A DNA stretch of 64,000 nt from Streptomyces sp. APSN-46.1 (GTDB lineage: Bacteria > Actinomycetota > Actinomycetes > Streptomycetales > Streptomycetaceae), in contig NZ_JALGRF010000016.1 of the NCBI RefSeq assembly GCF_022815725.1, positions 79,975 to 143,974 on the forward strand. Reading direction: 5' to 3'. Position 1 is the first letter of the stretch; each line of letters opens with the position of its first letter. The notes under the pieces are model-generated. The model did no database searches, had not been told where the DNA came from, and saw only the letters and a program-made list of their open reading frames with translations. A program made the translations under genes and the position numbers. Shown here piece by piece: positions 1 to 9,456 of the stretch.

Positions 1-298
1 CGAAGCCCACGACGCAGTCGGCCTTGGTGCGCAGGAGGATCTCCTCCGCGGCCTTGATCGTGCCGCGCAGCCGTCCGGGGACGGTGATCAGCTCGGGGGT
101 TGGCTTGCGGGGCAGCGGTACGGCGGGGATCAGTCCCAGCTCGTAGCCGCGCTCCGGTACCAGACGGGTTTCGAGCCCGCGTTCCGTGCCGAGGGCGGTG
201 ATGCCCACGGAAGGGTCCTGCCTACGCAGGGCGTCCGCGAGGGCGAGCGCCGGCTCGATGTGGCCGGCGGTCCCCCCACCGGCGAGTACGACATGCAC
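1..298 (-). CDS. murG: MurG, UDP-GlcNAc:lipid I transferase (N-terminal part, runs off window)
   Basis: MurG adds GlcNAc to lipid I at the inner face of the membrane, making lipid II for peptidoglycan. Only the first 99 codons are present because the gene continues past position 1. The GTG start at 298 is followed by the glycine-rich loop GGGTAGHIEPALALADAL that binds the lipid diphosphate in this GT28 family. The gene begins 6 nt after the ftsW stop, so it is the downstream member of the dcw operon. GAGAG inside the ftsW end serves as a plausible ribosome site. The identification rests on the loop and the context. Confidence 0.93.
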   Translation of the reverse strand, partial: MHVVLAGGGTAGHIEPALALADALRRQDPSVGITALGTERGLETRLVPERGYELGLIPAVPLPRKPTPELITVPGRLRGTIKAAEEILLRTKADCVVGF

Positions 299-304
299 CG
301 AAAT

Positions 305-1666
305 TCACCGCTCTCCGGACGGACGCTTCTTGACGCGCCGTCTCATCGACTTCCATATCGGCCCGGTCCGCTTCCAGCCGGATTTCGGCTGTCGCATCGC
401 GAGCGCCGCTCGCGCCGCCGGCTCCTCCCGCGCGAAGGCGATGAGCAGTCCGACCGCGAACATGGTCGGCAGCAGGGCCGACCCTCCGTAGGAGAACAGC
501 GGGAGCGGGACCCCGGCGATCGGCAGCAGACCGAGCACCGCACCGATGTTGATCACGGCCTGCGCCGTGATCCAGGTGGTCACGCCTCCCGCGGCATACC
601 GTACGAAGGAGTCCTCCGTGCGTCCGGCCACGCGGATACCCGCATAGCCTAGAGCCGCGAACAGGGCGAGCACCGACAGCGTCCCCGCCAGGCCCAGTTC
701 CTCCCCGGTGATGGCGAAGATGAAGTCGGTGTGGGCTTCTGGCAGTTGGCCCCATTTTTCCACACTGGCACCCAAACCGGAACCAAACCATCCGCCGGAT
801 GCGAGGGCGTAGATTCCGTGGACGGCCTGCCAGCACAGATCGTTCTTGCCCGGCTCGGTCGCACCGAGACAGGCCAGCCGGTCCATGCGGTGCGGGCTCG
901 TCTTGATCAGCAGTGCGACGATCACACCCGCGAACGCCAACACTGCCACGAACAGCCGTGTCGGCGCACCCGCCAGCCACAACAGGCCGAACAGAATGGC
1001 ACCGAGGATCATGGCGGTGCCCATGTCGCCGCCGAGCATGATGAGCCCGAGCAGCAGGAACGCCACCGGGACCAGCGGCACCAGCAGGTGCTTCCACTGG
1101 CTCAGCAGGCCCTTGTCGCCCTTGCGGGCCAGCAGGTCGGCGCCCCACAGGATCAGGGCCAGTTTGCCGAACTCGCTGGGCTGCAACATGAACGGACCGC
1201 CGAGGGAGATCCAGTTCTGGTTGCCGTTGATCGCGACCCCTATCCCGGGGACCTGGACCAGCACCATCAGGAACAGCGTGCCGGCGAGCACCGGATAGGA
1301 CAGCGCCCGGTGCAGTTTGACCGGCATCCGGGAGGCCACCAGGAGCAGTCCGGTGCCGATCAGCGCGGCCAGGAACTGCTTCTTGAAGAAGTACGCGTCA
1401 CCCAGGCCGAGCTGGAGCGCCTTGATCATCGAGGCCGAGTAGACCATCACCAGACCGAGCACGGTGATGAGCAACGAGCTGCCGAAAATCAGGTAGTACG
1501 CGGTCAGCGGCCGGTCCCAGGCCCTGCGCAACCGCCGCTGCGTCCGCCGGAGCCGGGTCAGCGGCGCGCGCCGGACAGGCCGCTTCGCGCCGGCCGCGGT
1601 GCGTTTGCGGCCTTGTGCCTTCACGGCAGGCGGCCGCCGCCCCGGCAGCACTTGTCTGGCCGGCAT
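305..1666 (-). CDS. ftsW: FtsW, SEDS-family septal peptidoglycan polymerase
   Basis: 453 aa. SEDS proteins polymerise lipid II into glycan strands together with a class B penicillin-binding protein, here presumably FtsI. An Arg/Lys-rich cytoplasmic N-terminus of about 75 residues precedes some ten hydrophobic helices. The signature segment around PSEFGKLALILWGADLLARK and the loop NGNQNWISLGGPFMLQPSEF are present. The ATG at 1666 is preceded by GGAGGGG about 9 nt upstream. An open frame continues far upstream inside murD, but only this start gives a normal FtsW. The C-terminus is basic. Confidence 0.96.
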   Translation of the reverse strand: MPARQVLPGRRPPAVKAQGRKRTAAGAKRPVRRAPLTRLRRTQRRLRRAWDRPLTAYYLIFGSSLLITVLGLVMVYSASMIKALQLGLGDAYFFKKQFLAALIGTGLLLVASRMPVKLHRALSYPVLAGTLFLMVLVQVPGIGVAINGNQNWISLGGPFMLQPSEFGKLALILWGADLLARKGDKGLLSQWKHLLVPLVPVAFLLLGLIMLGGDMGTAMILGAILFGLLWLAGAPTRLFVAVLAFAGVIVALLIKTSPHRMDRLACLGATEPGKNDLCWQAVHGIYALASGGWFGSGLGASVEKWGQLPEAHTDFIFAITGEELGLAGTLSVLALFAALGYAGIRVAGRTEDSFVRYAAGGVTTWITAQAVINIGAVLGLLPIAGVPLPLFSYGGSALLPTMFAVGLLIAFAREEPAARAALAMRQPKSGWKRTGPIWKSMRRRVKKRPSGER

Positions 1667-1737
1667 CTGTGATCTTCCCCTCCACTCGTACGAGGCGAGC
1701 AGCCGGTCGGCCGGCCGGAGGGAGCCCAGCCCTGGAC

Positions 1738-3240
1738 CTAGGCGCTCTCGGCGGCCAGTTCGCGCACCGCGTCGGCGAATGCGTCCCCACGCTTGTTGTA
1801 GTTCGCGAACATGTCCATGGAGGCGCAGGCAGGTGCCAGCAGGACCGTGTCGCCGGGCTCGGCGAGCCGGGCCGCTTCCCGGACCGCCGCGAGCATCGCC
1901 CCAGTGTCGGTCCGTTCGAGGTCGACCACAGGGACCTCGGGCGCGTGTCGCGCCAGCGCGTCGGCGATCAGCGCCCGGTCGGCGCCGATCAGCACGACAC
2001 CGCGCAGCCGCTTCGCGGACCTCTGTACGAGCTCGTCGAAGGCCGCGCCCTTGGCGAGGCCTCCGGCGATCCAGACGACCGGCTCGAAGGCCGCCAGGGA
2101 GGCCTCGGCGGCGTGCGTGTTGGTGGCCTTGGAGTCGTCTACGTAGGTGACCCCGGCGACCTCGTCCACGTGCGCGACGCGGTGCGCGTCCGGGCGGAAG
2201 TCGCGCAGCCCGTCGCGGACCGCGCGTGCCTCCACGCCGAAGGCGCGGGCCAGGGCCGCCGCCGCGAGGGCGTTGGCGATGTTGTGCGGGGCCGGCGGGT
2301 TGACGTCCTCGACGTGCGCGAGCTCCTGGGCGTTCTTCTGCCGGTCCTCCACGAAGGCGCGGTCGACGAGGATGCCGTCCACGACGCCGAGCATGGAGGG
2401 GCCGGGGGCGCCGAGGGTGAAGCCGATCGCCCGGCAGCCCTCCTCGACATCGGCCTCCACGACCAGGTCCTCGGTGGCCTTGTCGGCGACGTTGTAGACG
2501 CAGGCCACCGTGTTGCCCTCGTAGATCCGGCCCTTGTCGGCGGCGTAGGCCTCCATCGAGCCGTGCCAGTCGAGGTGGTCCGGGGCCAGGTTGAGGACGG
2601 CCGCCGAGTGGGCGCGCGGCGAGGGCGCCCAGTGCAGCTGGTAGCTGGAGAGTTCGACGGCGAGTACGTCGTACTCCTCGTCGCCCATCACCACGTCGAT
2701 GATCGGGGTGCCGATGTTCCCGACGGCCGCGGTCTTCAGGCCCGCGGCCTTGAGGATCGAGGCGAGCATCTGGGTGGTGGTGGTCTTGCCGTTCGTCCCG
2801 GTGATGGCGAGCCACGGCGCCGGTTCCCCGCGAGACGCGCCGGCGGCCCGGCCGGACCGCGCCGCGCGCAGCTCCTGGCCGGTCTCGCGCAGCTGCCAGG
2901 CGATCTCGACATCGCCCACGACGTCCACACCCGCCGCGGCGGCGACCTCGAACAGCGGGCTGTCCGGCTTCCAGCCCGGCGAGGTGACCACGAGGTCGGT
3001 GCCCTCGGGCAGCACGTCTCCGGCGCGGGCGCCGCCGTCCAGGTGGCCGAGGCGGACCTCGATGCCGAGCTCCGCGAGTTCGGCGGCCCGCGCGCGGTGC
3101 GCGTCGCCGTCTCCGTTGTCGACGACGGTCACCCGCGCGCCGAGGCCGGCCAGGGCGCGGGCGGCGCTGATGCCGCTCACGCCGAGGCCGGCGACGGTGA
3201 TGTTCTTGTCGTGCCAGGAGGTCACTTGTCGGCTGCCCAT
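1738..3240 (-). CDS. murD: MurD, UDP-MurNAc-L-alanine:D-glutamate ligase
   Basis: 500 aa cytoplasmic ligase adding D-Glu to UDP-MurNAc-L-Ala. The N-terminal Rossmann-like segment VAGLGVSGISAARAL and the Mur-ligase P-loop GTNGKTTTTQM are clear. The DHLDWHGSMEAYAADK region and the C-terminal domain follow. I place the start at ATG 3240, overlapping mraY by 19 nt. The alternative GTG at 3225 makes a GTGA overlap with the mraY stop and is equally credible; both precede the first beta strand. A gap of 71 nt separates murD from ftsW. Length is somewhat above E. coli MurD because of extra loops near residues 90-105. Confidence 0.95.
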   Translation of the reverse strand: MGSRQVTSWHDKNITVAGLGVSGISAARALAGLGARVTVVDNGDGDAHRARAAELAELGIEVRLGHLDGGARAGDVLPEGTDLVVTSPGWKPDSPLFEVAAAAGVDVVGDVEIAWQLRETGQELRAARSGRAAGASRGEPAPWLAITGTNGKTTTTQMLASILKAAGLKTAAVGNIGTPIIDVVMGDEEYDVLAVELSSYQLHWAPSPRAHSAAVLNLAPDHLDWHGSMEAYAADKGRIYEGNTVACVYNVADKATEDLVVEADVEEGCRAIGFTLGAPGPSMLGVVDGILVDRAFVEDRQKNAQELAHVEDVNPPAPHNIANALAAAALARAFGVEARAVRDGLRDFRPDAHRVAHVDEVAGVTYVDDSKATNTHAAEASLAAFEPVVWIAGGLAKGAAFDELVQRSAKRLRGVVLIGADRALIADALARHAPEVPVVDLERTDTGAMLAAVREAARLAEPGDTVLLAPACASMDMFANYNKRGDAFADAVRELAAESA

Positions 3241-4292
3241 CCCGCGTAGAAGAGACCGAGACCCACGATCACGCACATGCCCTGGATGATCCAGAACCGG
3301 ACCACCACAAGGACTTCGGACCACCCCTTCAGTTCGAAGTGGTGCTGGAGCGGAGCCATCCGGAAGACGCGCTTCCCGGTCATCTTGAACGAGCCTACCT
3401 GGATGACCACCGACATGGTGATGAGGACGAAGAGGCCGCCGAGCAGGGCGATCAGGAACTCCGTGCGGGAGCAGATCGCGAGGCCGGCGAGCGCGCCGCC
3501 GAGCGCGAGCGAACCGGTGTCACCCATGAAGATCTTGGCGGGCGAGGTGTTCCACCACAGGAAGCCGAAGCAGGCGCCCATCAGCGCGGAGGCGACGACC
3601 GCGAGGTCCAGCGGGTCGCGCACCTCGAAGCAGGCGTTGGGGTTGGTCAGCGTGACCGCGTTGGCGCAGGACTCCTGGTGCTGCCAGACGCCGATGAAGG
3701 TGTAGGCGCCGAACACCATGACGGCGGCGCCGGTGGCGAGGCCGTCCAGACCGTCGGTCAGGTTCACGCCGTTGGACATCGCCAGGATCATGAACAGCGC
3801 CCAGACGACGAACAGCACCGGGCCGATCGACCAGCCGAAGTCCGTGACGAAGGACAGCTTGGTGGAGGCCGGGGTGAGCCCGCGCGAGTCCTTGAACTGG
3901 AGCGCGAGCACCGCGAAGGCGATACCGACGATCAGCTGGCCGGACATCTTCGCCTTGGCCCGCAGGCCGAGCGAGCGGCGCTTGACGATCTTGATGTAGT
4001 CGTCCAGGTAGCCGACCAGGCCCATGCCCGCCATCAGGAACAGGACCAGCAGACCCGAGAGGCTCGGCTCCTCACCGGTGATGACCTTCGTCGCGGCGTA
4101 CGCGATGAGCGTCGCCAGGATGAAGGAGATGCCGCCCATGGTGGGCGTGCCCTTCTTCCCGGCGTGGCCGCGCGGGCCGTCGTCGCGGATGAACTGGCCG
4201 TAGCCCTTGCGGGCCAGCAGCTTGATCAGCAGCGGCGTTCCGGTGACGGTCAAGAACATGCCGATGACACCGGCGAACAGGATCTGCCTCAT
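3222..4292 (-). CDS. mraY: MraY, phospho-MurNAc-pentapeptide translocase
   Basis: 356 aa polytopic membrane enzyme that moves phospho-MurNAc-pentapeptide from UDP to undecaprenyl phosphate, making lipid I. Conserved blocks are visible in order: GTPTMGG near residue 50, LDDYIK near residue 95, NLTDGLDGLA near residue 180, and HHFELKGWSE near residue 325. These include the aspartates of the Mg2+ and substrate site. About ten hydrophobic segments are present. The ATG shares its first base with the murF stop (ATGA, 4289-4292), which suggests translational coupling. Confidence 0.97.
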   Translation of the reverse strand: MRQILFAGVIGMFLTVTGTPLLIKLLARKGYGQFIRDDGPRGHAGKKGTPTMGGISFILATLIAYAATKVITGEEPSLSGLLVLFLMAGMGLVGYLDDYIKIVKRRSLGLRAKAKMSGQLIVGIAFAVLALQFKDSRGLTPASTKLSFVTDFGWSIGPVLFVVWALFMILAMSNGVNLTDGLDGLATGAAVMVFGAYTFIGVWQHQESCANAVTLTNPNACFEVRDPLDLAVVASALMGACFGFLWWNTSPAKIFMGDTGSLALGGALAGLAICSRTEFLIALLGGLFVLITMSVVIQVGSFKMTGKRVFRMAPLQHHFELKGWSEVLVVVRFWIIQGMCVIVGLGLFYAGWAADK

Positions 4293-5713
4293 CGGTCGGC
4301 GACCTCGCCCTCACGCTCAAGGAGCGCCAGCGCGACCCGCTCCAGGCCGATCGACCTGGAAGCCTTCACCAGCACGACGTCCCCCGGGCGCAGTTCATTG
4401 CGCAGCAGGTCGACCGCCGCCTGTGCGTCGGACACGAGCACCGACTCCTCACCCCACGAACCCTCGTTGTAGGCGCCCAGTTGCAGCCAGGACGCTTCCC
4501 TGCCCCCGACTGCGACGAGCTTGCTCACGTTGAGCCGGACGGCAAGCCGTCCCACCGCGTCATGCTCCGCGAGTGACGCGTCACCGAGCTCGGCCATGGG
4601 GCCCAGCACCGCCCACGTACGTCCCCCGTTCGCCCTGGCGGCGCCGCCCATCGCGGCAAGCGCGCGCAGAGCGGCCCGCATGGACTCGGGATTCGCGTTG
4701 TAGGCGTCGTTGACGATCGTCACCCCGTCCGCGCGCTCGGTGACCTCCATGCGCCACCGGGAGAGCGTGCCCGCCCCGGAGAGCGCGGTGGCGATCTCCT
4801 CGACGGACATGCCCAGGACATGGGCGACGGCGGCCGCGGCGAGCGCGTTCGACACGTGGTGCTCACCGTACAGCCGCAAGGTCACATCGCTGCACCCGGT
4901 CGGTGTGTGGAGTGTGAAGGCGGGCTGTCCCCCCGGGGTCATCCGCACTTCGGTGGCGCGTACGTCGGCGTCCCCGGCCTCGCCGAAGAGGACCGTACGG
5001 GCCTTCGTGCGGGCGGACATGGCGCGTACCAGCGGGTCGTCGGCGTTGAGTACGGCGACTCCGCCGTCGGCCTCGGCGGGGAGGGCCTCGACCAGCTCGC
5101 CCTTGGCCCGGGCGATCTGCTCGCGGCCGCCGAACTCGCCGATGTGGGCGGTGCCGACGTTGAGTACGAGTCCGATGCGCGGCGGGGTCAGGCCGGTGAG
5201 GTACTCGATGTGGCCGATCCCGCGGGCGCCCATCTCCAGGACCAGGTGCCGGGTTTCCCCGGTGGCCTGGAGGGCGGTGAGCGGCAGGCCGATCTCGTTG
5301 TTGAGGGAGCCGGGGGTCCACACGGTGGGTGCGTGGCTCTGGAGCACCTGCGCGATGAGGTCCTTGGTGGAGGTCTTCCCGGCGGAGCCGGTCAGGGCCA
5401 CCACGTCGGTGCCGAGGCGTTCGACGACGTCCCGGGCGAGGGCGCCGAGCGCCTTCTCCACGTCCGGGACGACGATCGCGGGGACGCCGACGGGCCGGGC
5501 CGCGAGGACGGCCGCGGCTCCGGCGGCCATCGCGCGCTCCGCGTAGTCGTGGCCGTCGACGTGCTCGCCGGCGAAGGCGGCGAACAGGCTGCCGGCCTCC
5601 ACCTTGCGGGAGTCGATGACCACGGGCCCGCTGATCCGCACCGACGGATCCGGTATGTCGTGGGGCCGCCCGCCGGTGATGTCGGCGATCTCGGCGAGGG
5701 AAAGGGCGATCAC
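4289..5713 (-). CDS. murF: MurF, UDP-MurNAc-tripeptide D-Ala-D-Ala ligase
   Basis: 474 aa. It attaches D-Ala-D-Ala to the UDP-MurNAc tripeptide in the cytoplasm. The Mur-ligase P-loop reads GSAGKTSTKDL near residue 110, followed by NNEIGLPLT and LEMGARGIGHI, which are typical of MurF. The C-terminal domain has NDAYNANPESM and VLGPMAELG. Both ends use 4-nt overlaps, with murE (5710-5713) and mraY (4289-4292), so murE-murF-mraY looks like a translationally coupled unit. Confidence 0.97.
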   Translation of the reverse strand: MIALSLAEIADITGGRPHDIPDPSVRISGPVVIDSRKVEAGSLFAAFAGEHVDGHDYAERAMAAGAAAVLAARPVGVPAIVVPDVEKALGALARDVVERLGTDVVALTGSAGKTSTKDLIAQVLQSHAPTVWTPGSLNNEIGLPLTALQATGETRHLVLEMGARGIGHIEYLTGLTPPRIGLVLNVGTAHIGEFGGREQIARAKGELVEALPAEADGGVAVLNADDPLVRAMSARTKARTVLFGEAGDADVRATEVRMTPGGQPAFTLHTPTGCSDVTLRLYGEHHVSNALAAAAVAHVLGMSVEEIATALSGAGTLSRWRMEVTERADGVTIVNDAYNANPESMRAALRALAAMGGAARANGGRTWAVLGPMAELGDASLAEHDAVGRLAVRLNVSKLVAVGGREASWLQLGAYNEGSWGEESVLVSDAQAAVDLLRNELRPGDVVLVKASRSIGLERVALALLEREGEVADR

Positions 5714-7437
5714 TGGTTCACCTCGGCCTGTCGGACGTGCGTGTCGTGGTCGTGCCGGGGCCGGGCCTCGATGGCGGCGCGGAGCACCGCGCGGTCGTCG
5801 AAGGGCCGTACGACACCGGCGGTGTCCTGGCCCTGCTCGTGGCCCTTGCCCGCCACCAGGACGGTGTCACCGGGCTCGGCGCGCGCGACGGCGGCGGCGA
5901 TGGCCGCGGCCCGGTCGGCGTCGACGAGGACGGTGCCCCGCTCGGAGGGCGGTACGGACACGGCGCCTTCGAACATCGCGGCGAGGATCGCGAGGGGGTC
6001 CTCGGAGCGCGGGTTGTCGGAGGTCAGGATGGCGGTGTCGGCGAACCGGGCGGCCGCCGCGCCCATCGGGCCGCGCTTGGTGGTGTCGCGGTCGCCGCCG
6101 CAGCCGAGGACGATGTGCAGCTTGCCGGTGGTGACCTCGCGCAGCGCCCGCAGGACCGACTCGACGGCGTCCGTCTTGTGCGCGTAGTCCACGACGGCGA
6201 GGTACGGCTGCCCCGCGTCCACCCGCTCCAGCCGGCCGGGGACCCCGGGGACCGCCGCGACGCCGTCGGCGACGGTCTGCGGGTCGAGGCCGGCGGCGGC
6301 GAGCGTGACGATCGCGGCGACGGTGTTGGCGACGTTGAACGGCCCGGGCAGCGGGGCGGTGGCCCGTACGCGCTGTCCGTCCGGGCCCACCAGGGTCAGG
6401 GTGGAGTCCATGTGGCCCGTGACCACGTCCTCGGCGCGCCAGTCGGCGCCCGGGTCGCCCGCCGCGGAGAACGTGACGACCGGGATCGCCGACTCCTTGG
6501 CCAGGCGGCGGCCGTACTCGTCGTCGATGTTGACCACGCCGAGGCGGGCGCGGCGCTCGGTGAAGAGCTGCGCCTTGGCCTGGAAGTAGTCCTCCATGTC
6601 GGAGTGGAACTCCATGTGCTCCGGGCTCAGGTTGTTGAAGACGGCGACGTCGAAGACGCAGCCGTCGACCCGGCCGAGCACGAGGGCGTGGCTGGAGACC
6701 TCCATGGCCACGGCCTCGACCCCGCGTTCGCGCATGACGGCGAAGAGGGCCTGGAGGTCGGTGGCCTCGGGGGTGGTGCGCTCGGACTTGATGCGCTCGT
6801 CGCCGATGCGCATCTCGACGGTGCCGACCAGTCCGGTGCGGCGTCCGGCCCCGCGCAGGCCGCCCTCGACGAGGTACGCCGTGGTGGTCTTGCCGGAGGT
6901 GCCCGTGATGCCGAGCTGGAGCAGGCCTTCGCCGGGGTGGCCGTAGATCGTGGCGGCCAGCTCGCCCATCCGGCCGCGCGGGTCGGCGACGGCCAGGACC
7001 GGGAGTCCGGTCGCGGCGGCGCGTTCGGCTCCCGCGGGGTCGGTCAGTACGGCGGCCGCGCCGAGGCCGGCGGCCTGGGCGGCGAAGTCCGCGCCGTGCA
7101 GCTTGGCGCCGGGCAGGGCCGCGTACAGATCGCCGGGGCGCACCGCACGGGAGTCGTGCGTGATGCCGGTGATCTGCGGGGACTCCGCCGCGGTCGCCGC
7201 GCCTGGGGCTTCGAGGCCCAGCAGGGTGGCCAGCTCGCCGAGGGGGGTCGGACGCGCGGACACGGGCCTGGGCGCTCCCGGCGGCGCTGCCGGGGCGTCT
7301 TTCTGGGTGGTTCTGGGCTGATCAGCGTGAGGCACGGCGGTGAGCGTACCGGGCGCGGCGGGCGCGTTGCGAAGTGAGGGCCCGGCCGCGGCGCCCGCGG
7401 CCGTCCGGTTCCCGGGTTTCGGGGTGATCGATGTCAC
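5710..7437 (-). CDS. murE: MurE, UDP-MurNAc-dipeptide:diaminopimelate ligase
   Basis: 575 aa. It adds diaminopimelate to UDP-MurNAc-L-Ala-D-Glu; streptomycetes use the LL isomer. P-loop GTSGKTTTAYLVE lies near residue 180. The carbamylated-lysine/Mg region is recognisable, and SDNPRSEDP carries the DNPR motif that selects diaminopimelate over lysine. A Pro/Ala-rich N-terminal extension of about 65 residues precedes the catalytic core, as in other Streptomyces MurE proteins. The true start could be internal to it. It follows ftsI by 57 nt. Confidence 0.95.
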   Translation of the reverse strand: MTSITPKPGNRTAAGAAAGPSLRNAPAAPGTLTAVPHADQPRTTQKDAPAAPPGAPRPVSARPTPLGELATLLGLEAPGAATAAESPQITGITHDSRAVRPGDLYAALPGAKLHGADFAAQAAGLGAAAVLTDPAGAERAAATGLPVLAVADPRGRMGELAATIYGHPGEGLLQLGITGTSGKTTTAYLVEGGLRGAGRRTGLVGTVEMRIGDERIKSERTTPEATDLQALFAVMRERGVEAVAMEVSSHALVLGRVDGCVFDVAVFNNLSPEHMEFHSDMEDYFQAKAQLFTERRARLGVVNIDDEYGRRLAKESAIPVVTFSAAGDPGADWRAEDVVTGHMDSTLTLVGPDGQRVRATAPLPGPFNVANTVAAIVTLAAAGLDPQTVADGVAAVPGVPGRLERVDAGQPYLAVVDYAHKTDAVESVLRALREVTTGKLHIVLGCGGDRDTTKRGPMGAAAARFADTAILTSDNPRSEDPLAILAAMFEGAVSVPPSERGTVLVDADRAAAIAAAVARAEPGDTVLVAGKGHEQGQDTAGVVRPFDDRAVLRAAIEARPRHDHDTHVRQAEVNQ

Positions 7438-7494
7438 TGATGGTGCCTCGCGGTTCGTTGGCGGGCCGGCCGGGGGGCCGGGTCACCGGCCGGG

Positions 7495-9456
7495 CTACGG
7501 GCCCGGTTCGAAGGTGACCGGCAGGCCGGCGGGGGCGGTTCCGGTGGGGGCGACCTGGAGGGTCTTGAGGGCGAACTCCATGACCTTCTTGTAGATGGGG
7601 CCGCAGATCTGGCCGCCGAAGTAGCTGCCCTTCGTGGGGTTCTGGATGGCGCAGTAGACGGTGACGCGGGGGTTGTCGGCGGGTGCGAAGCCGGCGAAGG
7701 AGGCGGTGTAGCCCTTGTAGCGGCCGGTGGCCGGATCCACCCGGTTGGAGGTGCCGGTCTTGCCGCCGACCCGGTAGCCGGGGATGCGGGCCTTGGTGCC
7801 GGTGCCCTCCTGGTCGTCGACGACGGATTCGAGCATTCCGGCGAGGGTCCTGGCGGTTTCCTCGCTGACCACGCGGGTCTTGTCGGGCGCGGGGGCCGGG
7901 GTGAAGCGGCCGTCGGGGCCCTTGCTGCCCCGGACGAGGGTCGGCGTGATCCGGACCCCGCCGTTGGCGATGGTCGAGTACACGGAGGCTGCCTGCATGG
8001 CGTTGAGGGACAGGCCCTGGCCGAAGGGGATCGTGTACTGCTGGGAGGTGGACCAGGCCTCGGGCTTGGCCAGGATGCCGCGGGACTCGCCGGGGTAGCC
8101 GAGGCCGCTGGGCTGCCCGATGCCGAACTTGGTCAGGTACGAGTACAGGACCTTGTTGGCCTCGGGCTGGGTGGCGCCGAGCTGGCCGGTGGCCAGGATG
8201 GTGCCGATGTTGGAGGACTTGGCGAGGACCCCGTTGAGGGTCAGGTACCAGGTCGGGTGATCGACGTCGTCCTTGAACAGCCGGTCGCCGCGGTGCAGCC
8301 GGTTGGGGACCTCGACGTGGGTCTCGGGGGTGGCCTTCTTCTCCTCCAGCACGGCGGCCATCGACATCACCTTGGCGGTGGAGCCGGGCTCGTACACGTC
8401 CTGGAGGGCGGCGTTGCCCATGGCGGCGGAGCTGGCCTTGGTCAGGTCGTTGGGGTCGAAGCCGGGGGCGTTGGCCATGGCGAGGATCTCGCCGGTGCGG
8501 GTGTCCTGGACGATGACGTAGCCGCGGTCGGCCCCGGACTTCTCGACCTGCTCGGTGATGGCGCTCTGCGCCGCCCACTGGATGTCGCGGTCGATGGTCA
8601 GCTCGATGTCGTCGCCGGGTACGGCGGGCTTCTCGCTGGAGCCGGCGGTGGGGACGCGGCGGCCGCCGGACTGGGCGTAGCTGAGCTCGCCGTCCTTGCC
8701 GGACAGCTTCTTGTCGAGGGCGGACTCCAGGCCGCCGCCGCCCTTGCCGTCGGCGTTGACGTAGCCCAGTATCCCGGCGGCCAGATCGCCGCCCGGGTAC
8801 ACGCGCTTGCTGCTGTCCTCCTTGAAGACGCCCGCGAGGACGTTGGCGCCGGGGCCGTTGTTCTTCCGGTCGGCGGCGGCCTTCTCGGCGAAGACGCGCT
8901 GGAGGTCCTTGATCTGGTTCCAGACCTGGGGGGTCTGGCGGCGGGCGAGGATGACGTAGCGGGTGTTCTTGGTCTTGAGGCGGGCCGTGAGCTCCTTGGC
9001 GTCCTTGCCGAGGATCGGCGCGAGGAGGGCGGCGGCCTGCTCGGGGGCGTCCGGGGCCTTGCTGTCCTGCGGGGTGAACATCTTGGGGTCGGCGGTGATG
9101 TCGTACGCGTCGACGCTGGTGGCGAGGGCCACGCCCTTGCGGTCGGTGATCTCCCCGCGTTCGGCGGCCAGGGTGTGGCTGGCGAACCGGTTCTCGGAGG
9201 CCTTGGCGGAGTACGCGGACGCGTCGACGGCCTGGACCTGGAGGAGGCGGACGACGAAGGCGAGCATGACGAGCGTGAGGCCGACGCTGACCAGGCGCAG
9301 GCGGGGCCTGGGGCTGCCGAGCCGGATGGTGTGGGGCGCCCTCGCGGCGGCGGGCCTGCGGGTGGCGGGCCGCGCGGTCGTCGCGGCCCGGGCGCGGTCC
9401 GCCGGCCGGGGCCTCGGGGGCCCCGGCACCCGGCGCCGCGGCCCGTCGGGCCTCAC
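7495..9456 (-). CDS. ftsI: FtsI/PBP3, septal class B penicillin-binding protein
   Basis: 653 aa transpeptidase that cross-links septal peptidoglycan. A basic, Pro-rich cytoplasmic tail of about 55 residues leads to one membrane helix (LVSVGLTLVMLAFVVRLLQV) and the PBP dimerisation domain with RGEITDRKG. The transpeptidase domain carries the serine motif GSTAK, the SSN triad and KTGTS in the usual order. The GTG start at 9456 forms a GTGA overlap with a 76-codon reading frame that fills the ftsL-ftsI gap; its own ribosome site is weak. Confidence 0.95.
   Translation of the reverse strand: MRPDGPRRRVPGPPRPRPADRARAATTARPATRRPAAARAPHTIRLGSPRPRLRLVSVGLTLVMLAFVVRLLQVQAVDASAYSAKASENRFASHTLAAERGEITDRKGVALATSVDAYDITADPKMFTPQDSKAPDAPEQAAALLAPILGKDAKELTARLKTKNTRYVILARRQTPQVWNQIKDLQRVFAEKAAADRKNNGPGANVLAGVFKEDSSKRVYPGGDLAAGILGYVNADGKGGGGLESALDKKLSGKDGELSYAQSGGRRVPTAGSSEKPAVPGDDIELTIDRDIQWAAQSAITEQVEKSGADRGYVIVQDTRTGEILAMANAPGFDPNDLTKASSAAMGNAALQDVYEPGSTAKVMSMAAVLEEKKATPETHVEVPNRLHRGDRLFKDDVDHPTWYLTLNGVLAKSSNIGTILATGQLGATQPEANKVLYSYLTKFGIGQPSGLGYPGESRGILAKPEAWSTSQQYTIPFGQGLSLNAMQAASVYSTIANGGVRITPTLVRGSKGPDGRFTPAPAPDKTRVVSEETARTLAGMLESVVDDQEGTGTKARIPGYRVGGKTGTSNRVDPATGRYKGYTASFAGFAPADNPRVTVYCAIQNPTKGSYFGGQICGPIYKKVMEFALKTLQVAPTGTAPAGLPVTFEPGP

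Noticed and set aside
305..2815. A single 836-codon minus-strand frame covering ftsW and half of murD
   Set aside because: Only the part from 1666 down resembles FtsW; the upstream part is an antiparallel-frame shadow of murD. Similar frame extensions elsewhere (13185, 17913, 55943) were trimmed for the same reason.
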